Source: Polyangium jinanense | Lineage (GTDB): Bacteria > Myxococcota > Polyangia > Polyangiales > Polyangiaceae | Direction: 5' to 3' | Length of the DNA stretch: 64,000 nucleotides | NCBI RefSeq assembly: GCF_028435365.1 | Contig: NZ_JAGTJJ010000016.1 | Location: 88,697-152,696 of the forward strand | Shown: in pieces, positions 54,053 through 63,950 of the stretch | How positions within the stretch are numbered: the stretch's first letter is position 1 | Layout of the letters: each line of letters opens with the position of its first letter | Made by a program: the position numbers and the translations under genes | The notes under the pieces: generated by a model | Databases searched by the model: none | Seen by the model: the letters and a program-made list of their open reading frames with translations, nothing else | Told to the model about the DNA's origin: nothing

Positions 54053-54580
54053 ATGCCTAATGTAGACGTCCATCCTGAATCCGCCAAAAAACCTACACAC
54101 ATTCCCTCCCCGGAGGCGTCTTTCGAGCGGTTTTACCGCGAATGCCGCCCCTTCGTCCGCTCCATCGTTCTGCAGCGCGGCGTCCCGGAGCGGGAGGCAG
54201 ACGACCTCGTGCAGGAGGTCTTCGTCATCGCCTGGCGCCGCTGGGACAGCCTCGTGACGCCCGAGGGCGCGCGGTCGTGGATTTCTACGATTGCGTTCTA
54301 TGTCGCCTCGAATCACCAAAAGCTCTTGCGATATCGCGTGGAGCATCTCGCCGACCGCGATCCGCCGGAGCCGACGTTCGAGCCGCGGGTCGTGGAGGCG
54401 ATGGATGCCGCGCGACGGGTGGAGAGGGCCGTCCGGAGGCTCAGCCGGAAGGTGTGGGTGGTGGCCCGCGCGTATCTGACCGACGGCCGGTCGATGCCGG
54501 AGATCGCTCGGACGTTGCGGATTCCCCTCGACACCGCGTATGCCCGGCTCGGCCTGGCACGTCGGCGGCTTTCGCTCTGA
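54053..54580 (+). CDS. ECF RNA polymerase sigma factor
   Basis: The 175-residue ECF sigma-70 starts at ATG 54053 behind GGAG. Sigma2 is visible as FYRECRPFVRSIVLQRGVPE and DDLVQEVFVIAWRRWDSL (core RNAP and -10 binding). Sigma4 is SMPEIARTLRIPLDTAYARL with a helix-turn-helix for the -35 box. No anti-sigma gene is adjacent, so its control is unclear. A 35-bp palindrome follows. Confidence 0.88.
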   Translation: MPNVDVHPESAKKPTHIPSPEASFERFYRECRPFVRSIVLQRGVPEREADDLVQEVFVIAWRRWDSLVTPEGARSWISTIAFYVASNHQKLLRYRVEHLADRDPPEPTFEPRVVEAMDAARRVERAVRRLSRKVWVVARAYLTDGRSMPEIARTLRIPLDTAYARLGLARRRLSL

Positions 54581-54618
54581 CCTCACCCACCCCAACCCTC
54601 CCTTTCCACACAGTCTGA

Positions 54619-54653
54619 GTGACAGTAACAGTGACTGTCACTGTTACTGTCAC
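54619..54653. terminator. 35-bp perfect palindrome after ECF sigma gene
   Basis: The arms GTGACAGTAACAGTGA and TCACTGTTACTGTCAC (16 bp) flank a 3-nt centre. Each arm is built of CAGT/ACAG words, giving an A/T-richer patch in a GC-rich region. It lies 39 bp after the sigma stop. Termination is the simplest reading; a protein-binding dyad is an alternative. Confidence 0.65.
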
Positions 54654-54880
54654 GGACGCGGGCGGCACATGATGATCCGTCGTGCGGGCCCGGGTATTGC
54701 CCGGCCGGCGCTCCTCTCGCCTCAGCACGACCCTGGCACGAACGCTGCTAATCCATCGCTCTGCCTCCGAGCGAACCTGGTGGCGTCCGTTCACGCGCTC
54801 CACGCTGAACAGCGCGCCCTCCGGTCACTCGCGATAGAATGGCGACCTCGAGAGGTCAACGCTCACGAAGGAGAACTACG

Positions 54881-55210
54881 ATGCCTATCATGTCCACCAC
54901 GGAAAAGAAACCCGTCGAGCACCTCGTGATTCTTCGCTGGAAGTCCACCGCATCCGAGTCGGCGAAGAAGGACGCCGAGGAGGCGATCGCCAGCCTCCCG
55001 AAGCAGATCCCCGGAATCGACGCCTACGTCGGGGGCCGGCAGAACAGCCCCGAAGCTCCGGGCCGGGGTTGGGATTTCGGGTTTCGCATGACGTTCCGCG
55101 ACATCGAGTCCCGCGATGTCTATCTGACCCATCCGGTGCACGTCGACGTGAAGACGAGGTTCATCGAGCCCATCATGGACGCCGCCGTGGTATTCGACTT
55201 CGAGCACTGA
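54881..55210 (+). CDS. Dabb-family (stress-response A/B barrel) protein
   Basis: This 109-residue protein starts at ATG 54881 after AAGGAG. The layout is that of the Dabb dimeric alpha/beta barrel: VEHLVILRWKS first strand, a helix, IDAYVGGRQN strand, WDFGFRMTFRDIESRDVYL, HPVHVDVKTRFIEPIMD helix and the final VVFDFEH strand. The family is ferredoxin-like with varied small-molecule roles; the ligand is unknown. Apparently monocistronic. Confidence 0.85.
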   Translation: MPIMSTTEKKPVEHLVILRWKSTASESAKKDAEEAIASLPKQIPGIDAYVGGRQNSPEAPGRGWDFGFRMTFRDIESRDVYLTHPVHVDVKTRFIEPIMDAAVVFDFEH

Positions 55211-55244
55211 CAGGCGTCCGAGCCCTCGGCAACCGCCTCCGCGC

Positions 55245-56414
55245 TCACGGCGCGATGCTGAACCGCGTCGTCCAGCGATGCGTCGTGCCCGGAATCGTCA
55301 CCGAAAGCCGGCACTCGCCGGCGTCGCCGATTGCGGCCACCGGAATGGTGCTGGAAGCGTATGGCTCGACGACGCCCACGTTCGCCTCGCATTGCGTGGG
55401 CGTCGACGACGCCGACGCGAACCAGGCCCCCGGCACGTGCTCGCAGAGCTTTCCGTGCGTCGTCATCGCCGCATCGACGTGGAGGTCGACACCATTGCTC
55501 TGCTCGGGGAGGAAGAGCTCATACGACGCACCTTCCTCGATGGGCTCGGAGACGTTGCCCTTGAGGGCGGCCTTGCGAAGGTAGAACGAGGCATCGACGG
55601 ACGTCAGCGCGTCTGGGCCCACCACCTGGAAGGCGTGCATCCCCTGCACCGGCAGCGTCGTGTCGACCGATACCGTCACCGAGCCTGGGCCTGCGGTCAG
55701 GTAGGTGGCGCCGGGCCCAGGCGCCAGGTCTCCATTCGATTGCAGCGTGAGGGCAACGGGCACGGGCGCATTGATCGCCGAAAAGGGCTTTCCTGTCGCA
55801 TCGAGCGGGCGTGCCGTCGGCGCCCATAGCGGCGCCCCCGACGGCAGCACCATCGTGTCCCAGCAGCCGGCCAGTTGCTGGTGAAACTGCTCGACCACGA
55901 AGCCGACGACGCGCTTGACGTGCAGCACGAGCCGGTGCTGGAGCGGCAGCGCGGTCGCAATCGATCCGTCCCCGGAGGGGCAGTGCTGCCCGGTGATCTC
56001 GCCCTCGAGGAGCACGGTCACGGTGCCCTCCTCCCGGAGCTCGACAGCGAGCGCGCCGCCGACGAGCTCGACCGTCGCGGCCGTCCCCTGCACGTCGGTG
56101 ATCGACTTCCAGACCACCGGGCCGGGGTGCATCTGGCAATCGGACGAAAGGACGTAGCCGTCCTGCGGCACGAGCGTCACTTCGCGCGGGTAGCCATCGC
56201 CGAGCCCGTAGATCAACTCGGTCTCCTCGTTCGCCTGCCCATTCGCGAGCTCGGCGTAGGCGTCGACGTCGGACGACGACGCATACCTCGCTGGCAGCGT
56301 CAGCGTGTGAACGGGCGCTCCGGGGCCGGGCGACGGATCGGCAGAATCAGGGGCGGGGCTATCGGCGCAGGCGACGAGGGCGAGGCCGAACACGAGCGAA
56401 AGAAGGGCGCGCAT
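55245..56414 (-). CDS. Lipoprotein of unknown function
   Basis: The 389-residue protein starts at ATG 56414 behind AGAGG. The signal peptide ends in LALVACADS with a Ser/Pro linker. The mature part is beta-rich, with Ig-like repeated strands (TVTVLLEGEITG, PVPVALTLQSNGDLAPG, TVSVDTTLPVQGMHAFQVVG) and a Cys-containing C-terminal domain. No enzymatic motif is recognised; the fold suggests a surface-binding protein. It is divergent from a LysR-type gene, with a 102-bp shared promoter region. Confidence 0.75.
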   Translation of the reverse strand: MRALLSLVFGLALVACADSPAPDSADPSPGPGAPVHTLTLPARYASSSDVDAYAELANGQANEETELIYGLGDGYPREVTLVPQDGYVLSSDCQMHPGPVVWKSITDVQGTAATVELVGGALAVELREEGTVTVLLEGEITGQHCPSGDGSIATALPLQHRLVLHVKRVVGFVVEQFHQQLAGCWDTMVLPSGAPLWAPTARPLDATGKPFSAINAPVPVALTLQSNGDLAPGPGATYLTAGPGSVTVSVDTTLPVQGMHAFQVVGPDALTSVDASFYLRKAALKGNVSEPIEEGASYELFLPEQSNGVDLHVDAAMTTHGKLCEHVPGAWFASASSTPTQCEANVGVVEPYASSTIPVAAIGDAGECRLSVTIPGTTHRWTTRFSIAP

Positions 56415-56475
56415 GAAAACCTCTGTGGGGGTGGGGGGACTCGACAGGCGTAGCGCCCGAGAGGCCGGGTGAGAA

Positions 56476-56502
56476 TGCACGTCGGCACCCGACGGCCGTG
56501 CA
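56476..56502. promoter_or_regulatory. Candidate LysR operator
   Basis: TGCACGTCGGCACCCGACGG and CCGTGCA form nested dyads: inner CGTCGG-CAC-CCGACG and outer TGCACG/CGTGCA arms. It sits 14 bp before the LysR ATG and 61 bp from the divergent lipoprotein start, where autoregulation would be expected. Confidence 0.45.
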
Positions 56503-56516
56503 AGAATCCACAGCCT

Positions 56517-57389
56517 ATGAATTGGGACGATCTGCGCTTCGTCGCCGCGCTTTCGCGCGCCGGTTCGCTGGCCAAGACGGCCGCGGTGCTCGGCGTCGAT
56601 CACACCACGGTCGGCCGGCGTATCGAGGCGGCCGAGCGCGCTCTCGGCCTGCCGCTGTTCACGCGCACGGCCGCAGGTTACGTCCTGACGCGCGACGGCG
56701 AGCGGCTGCTTTCCCCCCTGCGCCAGGTCGAGGACGCGGTGCTTGCGCTGGAGCGCGGGGTCCATGCGCAGCGCGGCGCGCTGGAGGGCACAGTGCGGGT
56801 GACCTCGCCCGAGACCTTCGGCATCGCGTACCTGGCCCCGCGCCTCGCGCGCTTTGGCCGCCAGTACCCGGCGCTGTGCGTCGAGCTTTTGCCGGCTGGC
56901 GCGGTGCTCGACCTCAGCCGCAGCGAGGCCGAGCTGGCGGTGCGATTCGTGCGTACGTCGCACGAATCGCTGCGGGTCCGCCGCGTCGGGGAGGTGCGGC
57001 ACGGCTTCTATGCGTCCGCCGCGTATTTGGCTCGGCACCCGGTTCGGACGCCGGACGATCTGCACGAGCACCCGCTGCTGCTGCCTGCGAGCGGCGTCGA
57101 ATTGGCCTGGCTGCAACATCTATCGCCGGGCGTGCGGCCCGCCTTCGTGAGCGATGTATCGCTGGCCCTCGCCGAGGCCGCGCAGGCCGACGCCGGGGTG
57201 GCGGTGCTGCCGAGGTTCCTCGGGGACCGGACGCCGGGCCTGACGCACGTGCCCATGCCGCGCGAGCCTGGGCAACCGCTATGGCTAACCGTGCACCGGG
57301 ACTTGCGGCAAACCCCCCGGGTGCGCGTGCTGGTCGATTTTCTGGTGGCCACTCTGCGGGCCGACCGCGACCTCTTGCTCGGCGCCTGA
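56517..57389 (+). CDS. LysR-family transcriptional regulator
   Basis: The 290-residue regulator starts at ATG 56517. The N-terminal winged helix (MNWDDLRFVAALSRAGSLAK with the AAVLGVDHTTVGRRIEAAER recognition region) is canonical. The effector domain (about 90-290) has the periplasmic-binding-like fold, starting at TVRVTSPETFGIAYLAPRLA. The VGRRI wording is that of a GcvA-like/LysR group. The regulated target is probably the divergent lipoprotein gene; the ligand is unknown. Confidence 0.92.
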   Translation: MNWDDLRFVAALSRAGSLAKTAAVLGVDHTTVGRRIEAAERALGLPLFTRTAAGYVLTRDGERLLSPLRQVEDAVLALERGVHAQRGALEGTVRVTSPETFGIAYLAPRLARFGRQYPALCVELLPAGAVLDLSRSEAELAVRFVRTSHESLRVRRVGEVRHGFYASAAYLARHPVRTPDDLHEHPLLLPASGVELAWLQHLSPGVRPAFVSDVSLALAEAAQADAGVAVLPRFLGDRTPGLTHVPMPREPGQPLWLTVHRDLRQTPRVRVLVDFLVATLRADRDLLLGA

Positions 57390-57468
57390 GCACGTGGTCC
57401 GGTTTTCCGCTACAGGCGTCGCCATACCTCCGGCCATGGCGCTCGCGGGACGCCTCGGCGTCGAGGTA

Positions 57469-60400
57469 TCAAGGGTGCGCCGCTCGGCGGTCGTTCGCCT
57501 CGGCGACGCGGCGCTGGCAGCTCGCGAGCTGCTCGGCGGCGACGTCCTCGGATACGCCGAGCAGCTCCTTTCGTAGCTCGATGGGCGGGCAGTAACGGGT
57601 GGCCGTCCAGAGCGCCGGGTCCTCCAGGCTGGTGAAGCGCTGGAGGCGGGGCCATACGGTGGCCCAGGACTTCATCTTGCCGGTGGCTGGGTCGATCCCG
57701 CTATGCGAGGCGGTGACGATACGCGTGCCGTCCGGGCTCCACGCCGCCGAATGGGCCTCGAACTCGGGGATGCGGAGGATCGCCGGCTCGCCCGTACCAT
57801 CTGCGTTCCACACGCGCACGGTCTTGTCATCCGAGAAGGTGACGATCTGGGCGCCATCTGGGCTAAACGCCCCCCCTCCCCTTGCTCCGGTGCCAACGGG
57901 TGCGCCGTGTCCCTCGAGCCGCAGGGGCTTGCCCGTGCCATCGGCGTTCCACACCCAGGCGGTCTTGTCCCAGGAAGCGGTGACGACGCGTGTGCCGTCG
58001 GGGCCAAACGCCGCCGAAGAAACGCCATCCTGGTGCCCCTCGAGCCGCAGGGGCTCGCCCGTCCCATCGGCGTTCCACACCCGGGCGGTCTTGTCTGCCG
58101 AAGCGGTGACGATGCGCGTGCCGTCGGGACTAAACGCCGCCGAATAGACGCGATCCTGGTGCCCCTCGAGCCGCAGGGGCTCGCCCGTCCCATCGGCGTT
58201 CCACACCCGGGCGGTCTTGTCCCAGGAAGCGGTGACGATGCGCGTGCCATCGGGGCTAAACGCCGCCGAAGCGACGCGATCCTGGTGTCCCTCGAGCCGC
58301 AGGGGCTTGCCCGTGCCATCGGCGTTCCACACCCGGGCGGTCTTGTCCCAGGAAGCGGTGACGATGCGCCTGCCGTCGGGGCTCCACGCCGCCGAAGCGA
58401 CGCGATCCTGGTGCCCCTCGAGCCGCAGGGGCTTGCCCGTGCCATCGGCGTTCCACACCCGGGCGGTCTTGTCCAAGGAAGCGGTGACGATGCGCGTGCC
58501 GTCGGGGCCAAACACCGCCGAAGAGACGCCATCCTGGTGCCCCTCGAGCCGCAGGGGCTTGCTCGTGTCGTCGGCGTTCCACACCCGGGCGGTCTTGTCC
58601 CCGGAAGCGGTGACGATGCGCCTGCCGTCGGGGCCAAACGCCGCCGAATAGACGCGCTCCTGGTGCCCCTCGAGCAGCAAGGGCTTGCCCGTGCCATCGG
58701 CGTTCCACACCCGGGCGGTCTTGTCCCCGGAAGCGGTGACGATGCGCCTGCCGTCGGGGCTAAACACCGCCGAATAGACGCGAGCCTGATGCCCCTCGAG
58801 CCGCAGGGGCTTGCCCGTGCCGTCGGCGTTCCACACCCGGGCGGTCTTGTCCCAGGAAGCGGTGACGATGCGCGTGCCGTCGGGGCTGAACACCGCCGAA
58901 TAGACGCGATCCTGGTGCCCCTCGAGCCGCAGGGGCTCGCCCGTGCCATCGGCGTTCCACACCCGGGCGGTCTTGTCCCAGGAAGCGGTGACGATGCGCG
59001 TGCCGTCGGGGCCAAACGCCGCCGCATGGACGCTAGCCTGGTGCCCTTCGAGAAGCAGGGGCTTGCCCGTGCCATCGGCGTTCCACACCCGGGCGGTCTT
59101 GTCCCCGGAAGCGGTGACGATGCGCGTGCCGTCGGGGCTCCACGCCGCCGAATAGACGCGATCCTGGTGCCCGTCGAGCCGCAGGGGCTTGCCCGTGCCA
59201 TCGGCGTTCCACACCCGGGCGGTCTTGTCCAACGAAGCCGTGACGATGCGCGTGCCGTCGGGGCTGAATGCCGCCGAATAGACGACATCCTGGTGCCCGT
59301 CGAGCCGCAGGGGCTTGCCCGTGCCATCGGCGTTCCAGACCCAGGCGGTCTTGTCCCCTGAAACGGTGACGATGCGCGTGCCGTCGGGGCTCCACGCCGC
59401 CGAATAGACGACATCCTGGTGGGAGAGAACCACGCTCGCGATTCCCTGATGCTTGGCCCAGAGGGCCAGCTCGCGCCACCGCGGCGGAAGCTCGCCCGCA
59501 GGCTCCATCTCGCGTAGGAGGGCGAGGACCAGGGTCGGGTCGGACTGATGCTCGCGGGCGCTCGCCATACGGCTGGCATTACGCGCCTCGGCCGCACGCT
59601 TGTCCGCCTGGGCAGCGCTCTTCCGGGCGTCATCGGCGCTCTTCTGCGCCTCCGCGGCGCTCTCTTGGGCCTCTACGGCCTTGTCATCGGCCCGCCTCGC
59701 CTGGCGTTTGGCCTGCACGCCGAGGAGCGAGACCACGAATGCAAAGAACGCGAGAAACGCAATGACCCCGCCGGTCACCTGGCGGCGCCTCCGCCGCGAC
59801 CGCTCCGCGAGCCTGACGACCGCTTCGAGATATCCCCGATCCCGCTTCCCGAGCCCGAGCGTCCCCTCCGCGTCGCCTTCGGCCTTCTTCCGCGCGAGCC
59901 ATTGCTCCGCCTTGCTGGCCGCCTCGTCGCGCCACAAAAACCCCTTTGCCTTGCCGTTCTTCTCCCATTGCGAAGCCGCGCTCCGCAGCTCGACCAGAAA
60001 CTCCGCGTCCTTTTCGTTCTCGTCGAGCCATTGCTCGAGCTTCGCCCACCGCTCGATGAGCGATTCATGCGTCAGCTCGACGGTCTTGCCCTCGCGCTCG
60101 CCGCCCGCCTCGATGGAGAGCAACCGCGCGTCCGCCAGATGGTGCACCACCTGCTCGGCAAGGGCGGGCTCCTCCGAGAGCGCGCAGAGCTCCTCCAAGC
60201 GCACCACCGCGCGCGTCCGCTCCGGCGTCACCAGGCGCAAGAAGATCGCCCGCGCGAGGCACTGCTCGGACACGCTCATCCCCGCGAGCACCGCATCCGC
60301 GTGCGTCGAGAGCGCGCCCGAGGCGCCGCCGAGCGCGCGATACGCCTTCCGCGTCAAGAGCCGCTCTTCGCGGTCGCGCGCCTCCCATAACTTCGTCGCC

Positions 60401-62208
60401 GTGAACTGCAAGAGCGGCAGTGGGCTCTTCATCCCCCCGAGATCGCCGAGCATCTCGTCGCAGAGCCCCTCGTCCTCGAACCGATAACGCGCCGCCGTGA
60501 GCGGCCTTTGGAGCGCGCTCCGCATCCCATCGGCCGTCATGGGCGGCAAGAACATGAGCCCCCGCGTCATCGCCGACAGAAACCGCCGGTCCTCCGACAC
60601 GCGATCGAGAAAATCCGCACGGATGGTCACGATCACCCGCAGCGGCGACGACGCGTCGTCCGCCACGCCCTCGAGGCACGCGCAAAACGCGGCCCGCTCC
60701 GACGCATCGCTCCCCAGCGTATACAGCTCCTCGAGCTGATCCACGACGAGCAGAATGCGGTGCTCGCCGCCGCGCTTTCTGCATCGCGCGCGCAGCCTCT
60801 CGCCGAGCGCTCCCGGCTGGGCCCGCAAGAGCTCGGCGATCGCCGCCGGATCGGCTCCGCCTTCGGCCGCGTTGCCCGAGCTGTCCACGAAAAACGCGAG
60901 CACGTCGGCGAGCGCGGCGAGAGGACGCCGCCCCGGGCGAAGGACGAACGCCTCCATCTCGCGGCCCGCGCGCCGGAGCGCCGGGATGACGCCCGCTCGC
61001 ACGAACGAGGATTTCCCCGCGCCCGAAGCGCCCGCGATCGCGACGAGCTGCTGATGGCGGAGCTTGCCGAGCACCGCGGCGATATCGTCGTCACGCCCGA
61101 AGAAACGCGCGGCGTCCGATTCTTGAAATGCGGAAAGGCCCGCGAACGGGCTCTCGTCCTCGGCGAGCGCCGCGGGCTTCGTCGTCTCTGCGCCGAGTCG
61201 CTCGAGCAGCCCCACGAGCTCCTTGGCCGAGCCGATTCGCTCGCTCTTGCGCTTCTTCAAGCACCGATCGATCACCTCCGCGAGCGGATGGCCCGCGCCA
61301 AGCTTGTCACGGGCGCTCGGCATCGGCATATCGAGATCCGAGACCCCCACGAGATCCGGTAGCGTGAGCGGCGCGAGCGGATGCGCGCCGGTCGCGAGCT
61401 CGAACAGGATGAGCCCCGCGGCCCAGACATCGCTGCGCCCGTCGAGCGGCTCGCCGAGCCATTGCTCCGGCGACATGTACGGCATCGTGCCCACGAGCGC
61501 GCCATCCTGCGTCAGATCGAGCATTGGGGACTTCGAGGCGAGCGTGGCGGGCAACGTTTGCATGAGATCGAGGGCGACCTGCTTGGCGATGCCGAAATCG
61601 ACCACCTTCACCTGGCCGCCGTCGGCCAGCAGGATATTTTCGGGCTTCAGATCCCGATGGACGATGCCCATGGCGTGCGCGCAGGCGAGGGCGCGCGCGA
61701 CGGGGAGCATCCGCTCCACGACCACGGACGTGGTGTCATGCGCCCTCTCCGTCATGGCCTCGCGCAGCGTGCGGCCCTCGATATACTCGAGGACCATGTA
61801 CGGAGAGCCCTGCGCGTCGTCGACATCGTAGATGACGACGATATTCTCGTGCTTGCATTGCGCCGTCGCGCGCGCCTCGGCGAGGAAACGCGTTGCCGCT
61901 TGCCCCGTATGCTCGAGCAGGAACTTGATGGCGACGAGCCGGCCCAGGCGAACGTCACGGGCCAGAAACACCATCCCCATTCCGCCCGCGCCGAGCTTGC
62001 GAATGAGCTCGTAATGTTTGAGGACCGTGCCGGGCTGCAAGTGGAGATGGGCGCTGGAGGCTCCCGCGGGCATCGCCCGATTGCCTGGAGCGAAGGCAGG
62101 CGTGGCGCTCGAAGGCGCGGCGAGCGTGTCCATCAGCGCATCCGCGGGCTCATGAGGTGTGGAGACGCCTTTTCGAGCGGCGGAGGATGAATCGGCGGAA
62201 GGGGCCAT
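57469..62208 (-). CDS. Ser/Thr kinase-STAND NTPase-WD40 receptor-like protein
   Basis: The 1579-residue protein starts at ATG 62208 (an in-frame TTG 62271 exists). Residues about 50-330 are a complete Hanks kinase: [41 protein letters not shown]. Residues about 360-800 form an nSTAND1-type NTPase with P-loop [11 protein letters not shown] and Walker [13 protein letters not shown] coiled-coil helix with one transmembrane segment ([17 protein letters not shown]) leads to residues about 930-1500: fourteen WD40 blades, twelve nearly identical. This fits a membrane-anchored sensor whose propeller oligomerises or binds ligand to control the kinase. Myxobacteria carry many such genes. Convergent with the LysR gene. 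Confidence 0.93.
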   Translation of the reverse strand: MAPSADSSSAARKGVSTPHEPADALMDTLAAPSSATPAFAPGNRAMPAGASSAHLHLQPGTVLKHYELIRKLGAGGMGMVFLARDVRLGRLVAIKFLLEHTGQAATRFLAEARATAQCKHENIVVIYDVDDAQGSPYMVLEYIEGRTLREAMTERAHDTTSVVVERMLPVARALACAHAMGIVHRDLKPENILLADGGQVKVVDFGIAKQVALDLMQTLPATLASKSPMLDLTQDGALVGTMPYMSPEQWLGEPLDGRSDVWAAGLILFELATGAHPLAPLTLPDLVGVSDLDMPMPSARDKLGAGHPLAEVIDRCLKKRKSERIGSAKELVGLLERLGAETTKPAALAEDESPFAGLSAFQESDAARFFGRDDDIAAVLGKLRHQQLVAIAGASGAGKSSFVRAGVIPALRRAGREMEAFVLRPGRRPLAALADVLAFFVDSSGNAAEGGADPAAIAELLRAQPGALGERLRARCRKRGGEHRILLVVDQLEELYTLGSDASERAAFCACLEGVADDASSPLRVIVTIRADFLDRVSEDRRFLSAMTRGLMFLPPMTADGMRSALQRPLTAARYRFEDEGLCDEMLGDLGGMKSPLPLLQFTATKLWEARDREERLLTRKAYRALGGASGALSTHADAVLAGMSVSEQCLARAIFLRLVTPERTRAVVRLEELCALSEEPALAEQVVHHLADARLLSIEAGGEREGKTVELTHESLIERWAKLEQWLDENEKDAEFLVELRSAASQWEKNGKAKGFLWRDEAASKAEQWLARKKAEGDAEGTLGLGKRDRGYLEAVVRLAERSRRRRRQVTGGVIAFLAFFAFVVSLLGVQAKRQARRADDKAVEAQESAAEAQKSADDARKSAAQADKRAAEARNASRMASAREHQSDPTLVLALLREMEPAGELPPRWRELALWAKHQGIASVVLSHQDVVYSAAWSPDGTRIVTVSGDKTAWVWNADGTGKPLRLDGHQDVVYSAAFSPDGTRIVTASLDKTARVWNADGTGKPLRLDGHQDRVYSAAWSPDGTRIVTASGDKTARVWNADGTGKPLLLEGHQASVHAAAFGPDGTRIVTASWDKTARVWNADGTGEPLRLEGHQDRVYSAVFSPDGTRIVTASWDKTARVWNADGTGKPLRLEGHQARVYSAVFSPDGRRIVTASGDKTARVWNADGTGKPLLLEGHQERVYSAAFGPDGRRIVTASGDKTARVWNADDTSKPLRLEGHQDGVSSAVFGPDGTRIVTASLDKTARVWNADGTGKPLRLEGHQDRVASAAWSPDGRRIVTASWDKTARVWNADGTGKPLRLEGHQDRVASAAFSPDGTRIVTASWDKTARVWNADGTGEPLRLEGHQDRVYSAAFSPDGTRIVTASADKTARVWNADGTGEPLRLEGHQDGVSSAAFGPDGTRVVTASWDKTAWVWNADGTGKPLRLEGHGAPVGTGARGGGAFSPDGAQIVTFSDDKTVRVWNADGTGEPAILRIPEFEAHSAAWSPDGTRIVTASHSGIDPATGKMKSWATVWPRLQRFTSLEDPALWTATRYCPPIELRKELLGVSEDVAAEQLASCQRRVAEANDRRAAHP
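57910..59421 (-). repeat. Twelve 126-bp WD40-blade repeats
   Basis: Twelve in-frame units of exactly 126 bp (42 residues, [20 protein letters not shown]... [13 protein letters not shown]) have very few differences, mostly at residues 4-6 and 22-23 of each unit. The flanking blades 13-14 and the kinase part are normal in divergence. Confidence 0.9.
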
Positions 62209-62248
62209 GACGGTGCGAGGCACATGTTCTTCCGACAGCGCTTCCCTG

Positions 62249-62516
62249 TCAAAGGACAACCCTCGGGACAAGCTGCCGCTGCCGCTGCCGCTGCTGCTGC
62301 CGCTGCTGCTGCTGCTGCTGCTGCCGCTGCTGCTGCTGCTGCTGCTGCCGGAACGCTTCTCCTTTCAAGGCTTCCGACGCGCAGCTCGGAGGATGCGCGC
62401 AGGCACCGCTCGCGTCGCAAACGTCGTCCGTGCAGGGGTTGCCGTCGTCAGGACAAGCGCAAGGGCCGGCGTCGACCTGCGGGTCGGATCCCGCTTTCCA
62501 CCGTCCAGCCTTTGTC
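62249..62516 (-). pseudogene. Cys-rich protein relic with poly-Gln tract
   Basis: A minus-strand frame reads DAGPCACPDDGNPCTDDVCD then ASGACAHPPSC, a Cys-rich repeat common in myxobacterial secreted proteins. It then runs into the CAG repeat as about 25 Gln/Arg codons and stops at 62249. Upstream the frame hits a stop near 62530 with no start, so it is a fragment. The tract overlaps the region upstream of the kinase start. Confidence 0.45.
62272..62349. repeat. CTG/CCG trinucleotide microsatellite
   Basis: About 26 triplets of CTG, interspersed with CCG, lie 64-141 bp upstream of the kinase ATG. Both read directions are frame-open (poly-Leu/Ala/Ser or poly-Gln), so the several long frames seen here are repeat artefacts. 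Confidence 0.9.
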
Positions 62517-62855
62517 TGTTCTGGAACCTACGAATCGCGGAACCCTGTGAGGCGACCACGCAAACGAACGCCAGTGGAAGAACGACTTCCCGCACGCCTG
62601 CTCGCGCCCATACAGGCGCTCTGCCGCCGGCGCTCCGGCCTTTGCACCGTCCTGTTACCAGCGCGTGCGGCGGCGAACCGGGTGCCTCGCTCTGACGCGT
62701 CCTGATCTCGTTTCTGGCGCTCCCGGCTCTCGCTCTGTCACGAGGCAAATGGCACGATGGCCGTGTCATGGCCCTTTGACACGAAGCGCTTCAGCATGCG
62801 GTCCCGTGGCTACGGGGGGCGCGACGAGCACAGTGCAAGCTGCCAAGGAGAATTC

Positions 62856-63950
62856 ATGCAGAATCGAATCGCTGTCTTCCTTTGCGCCATCGCCGGTATC
62901 GCGGGCGGCGCCGCTTGTCGTCCCGACACGTCCACGCCGAGCGAGAGCATCAGCAATGATACGGGCGGGCGCGGTGGGAGAGCCGGCGCCGGCGCTACGG
63001 AGCTCCGCGCGCGTTTTCCTCAGAAAGCGCCGGCGATCCTCGACGTAGGAGAGAGCTTCCTCCCTGTGGAGAACGGCTTCGCCTCTCCGTCCCCGCTCTC
63101 GCGCACCTCCGGCCGCAGGGGGCTCATGATGAGCCTGCCCGCGGCGGCGACCCGCGCAGTCGTTTTGCATACGCCCGACGGATTCGAGATCCGCGTGCGA
63201 GAGCGAGGCATCGTCGGCCCGGGCGCGCCCGAAAACCTCGCGGTCGTGTATCCTCGCGAGGGGGGTTCGTCCTTCTGGACCGCCGTCGAGGCAGGGTATG
63301 AGGAGTGGCTCCTGCTCGACGAGCACGCGACGGCGGGGGACGGGCCCGTCGCAACGTGGGACGTCGAAGGCGCCGCGCTCCGGCAGGACGGGGACGCGGT
63401 GGAGGTGCTCGACGCGGCGGGCGGGACGCGTGTACGCGTCACGGCGCCGGCAGCCTGGGCCGAGGACGGGCGTCCTGTGGACGTGAAGCTCGTCGCGCGT
63501 GAGGCCACGATCGAGCTCTTCGCCGACATCGAGGGCGAGTCGCTCCTCGTCGACCCGTTGTGGACCTCGCCGCCGGCCATGACCACGCCGCGCTGGAACC
63601 ACGCGGCGGCGCTCCTGCAAGACGGCAGAGTCCTCATCACGGGCGGCGCGACCACGGGCAACTGGGATTTACCGACGGCTGTCGTCGATATCTACGACGT
63701 CGCGACGAACACCATCACCGCCGCCGCGCCGATGACCGTCCCCCGCAATTACCACACGGCGACGGTCCTTTCGGACGGCCGCGTCCTCGTGGCCGGCGGC
63801 TTGACCACGAACGGTGTCTCGCTGCAGAGCTGCGAGATCTACGACCCGACCATGAACACCTGGTCGTCCGCCGCGGCCATGAATGTCCGGCATCGCCGGC
63901 ACGCCGCGGATATCCTCTCGAATGGTCAGGTCGTCGTTGTCGGCGGGTAA
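62856..63950 (+). CDS. Kelch-repeat lipoprotein, frame interrupted at end
   Basis: Starting at ATG 62856 (strong AAGGAG), a 364-residue protein is encoded before TAA 63948. The signal peptide has lipobox GGAAC. An N-terminal beta domain (about 70-230) is followed by Kelch-type repeats: MTTPRWNHAAALLQDGRVLI, YHTATVLSDGRVLVAGG, RHRRHAADILSNGQVVVVGG. Beyond the stop, the same frame reads APHDPTEAVER, the expected continuation of a Kelch blade, up to the window edge. A full propeller would need more blades, so this is a truncated or broken gene, or a sequence error at one base. Surface location is inferred. Confidence 0.75.
   Translation: MQNRIAVFLCAIAGIAGGAACRPDTSTPSESISNDTGGRGGRAGAGATELRARFPQKAPAILDVGESFLPVENGFASPSPLSRTSGRRGLMMSLPAAATRAVVLHTPDGFEIRVRERGIVGPGAPENLAVVYPREGGSSFWTAVEAGYEEWLLLDEHATAGDGPVATWDVEGAALRQDGDAVEVLDAAGGTRVRVTAPAAWAEDGRPVDVKLVAREATIELFADIEGESLLVDPLWTSPPAMTTPRWNHAAALLQDGRVLITGGATTGNWDLPTAVVDIYDVATNTITAAAPMTVPRNYHTATVLSDGRVLVAGGLTTNGVSLQSCEIYDPTMNTWSSAAAMNVRHRRHAADILSNGQVVVVGG

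Noticed and set aside
62133..62550. Frames with poly-Ala, poly-Leu or poly-Ser runs
   Set aside because: These are produced by the CTG microsatellite; none has a convincing start or a domain.
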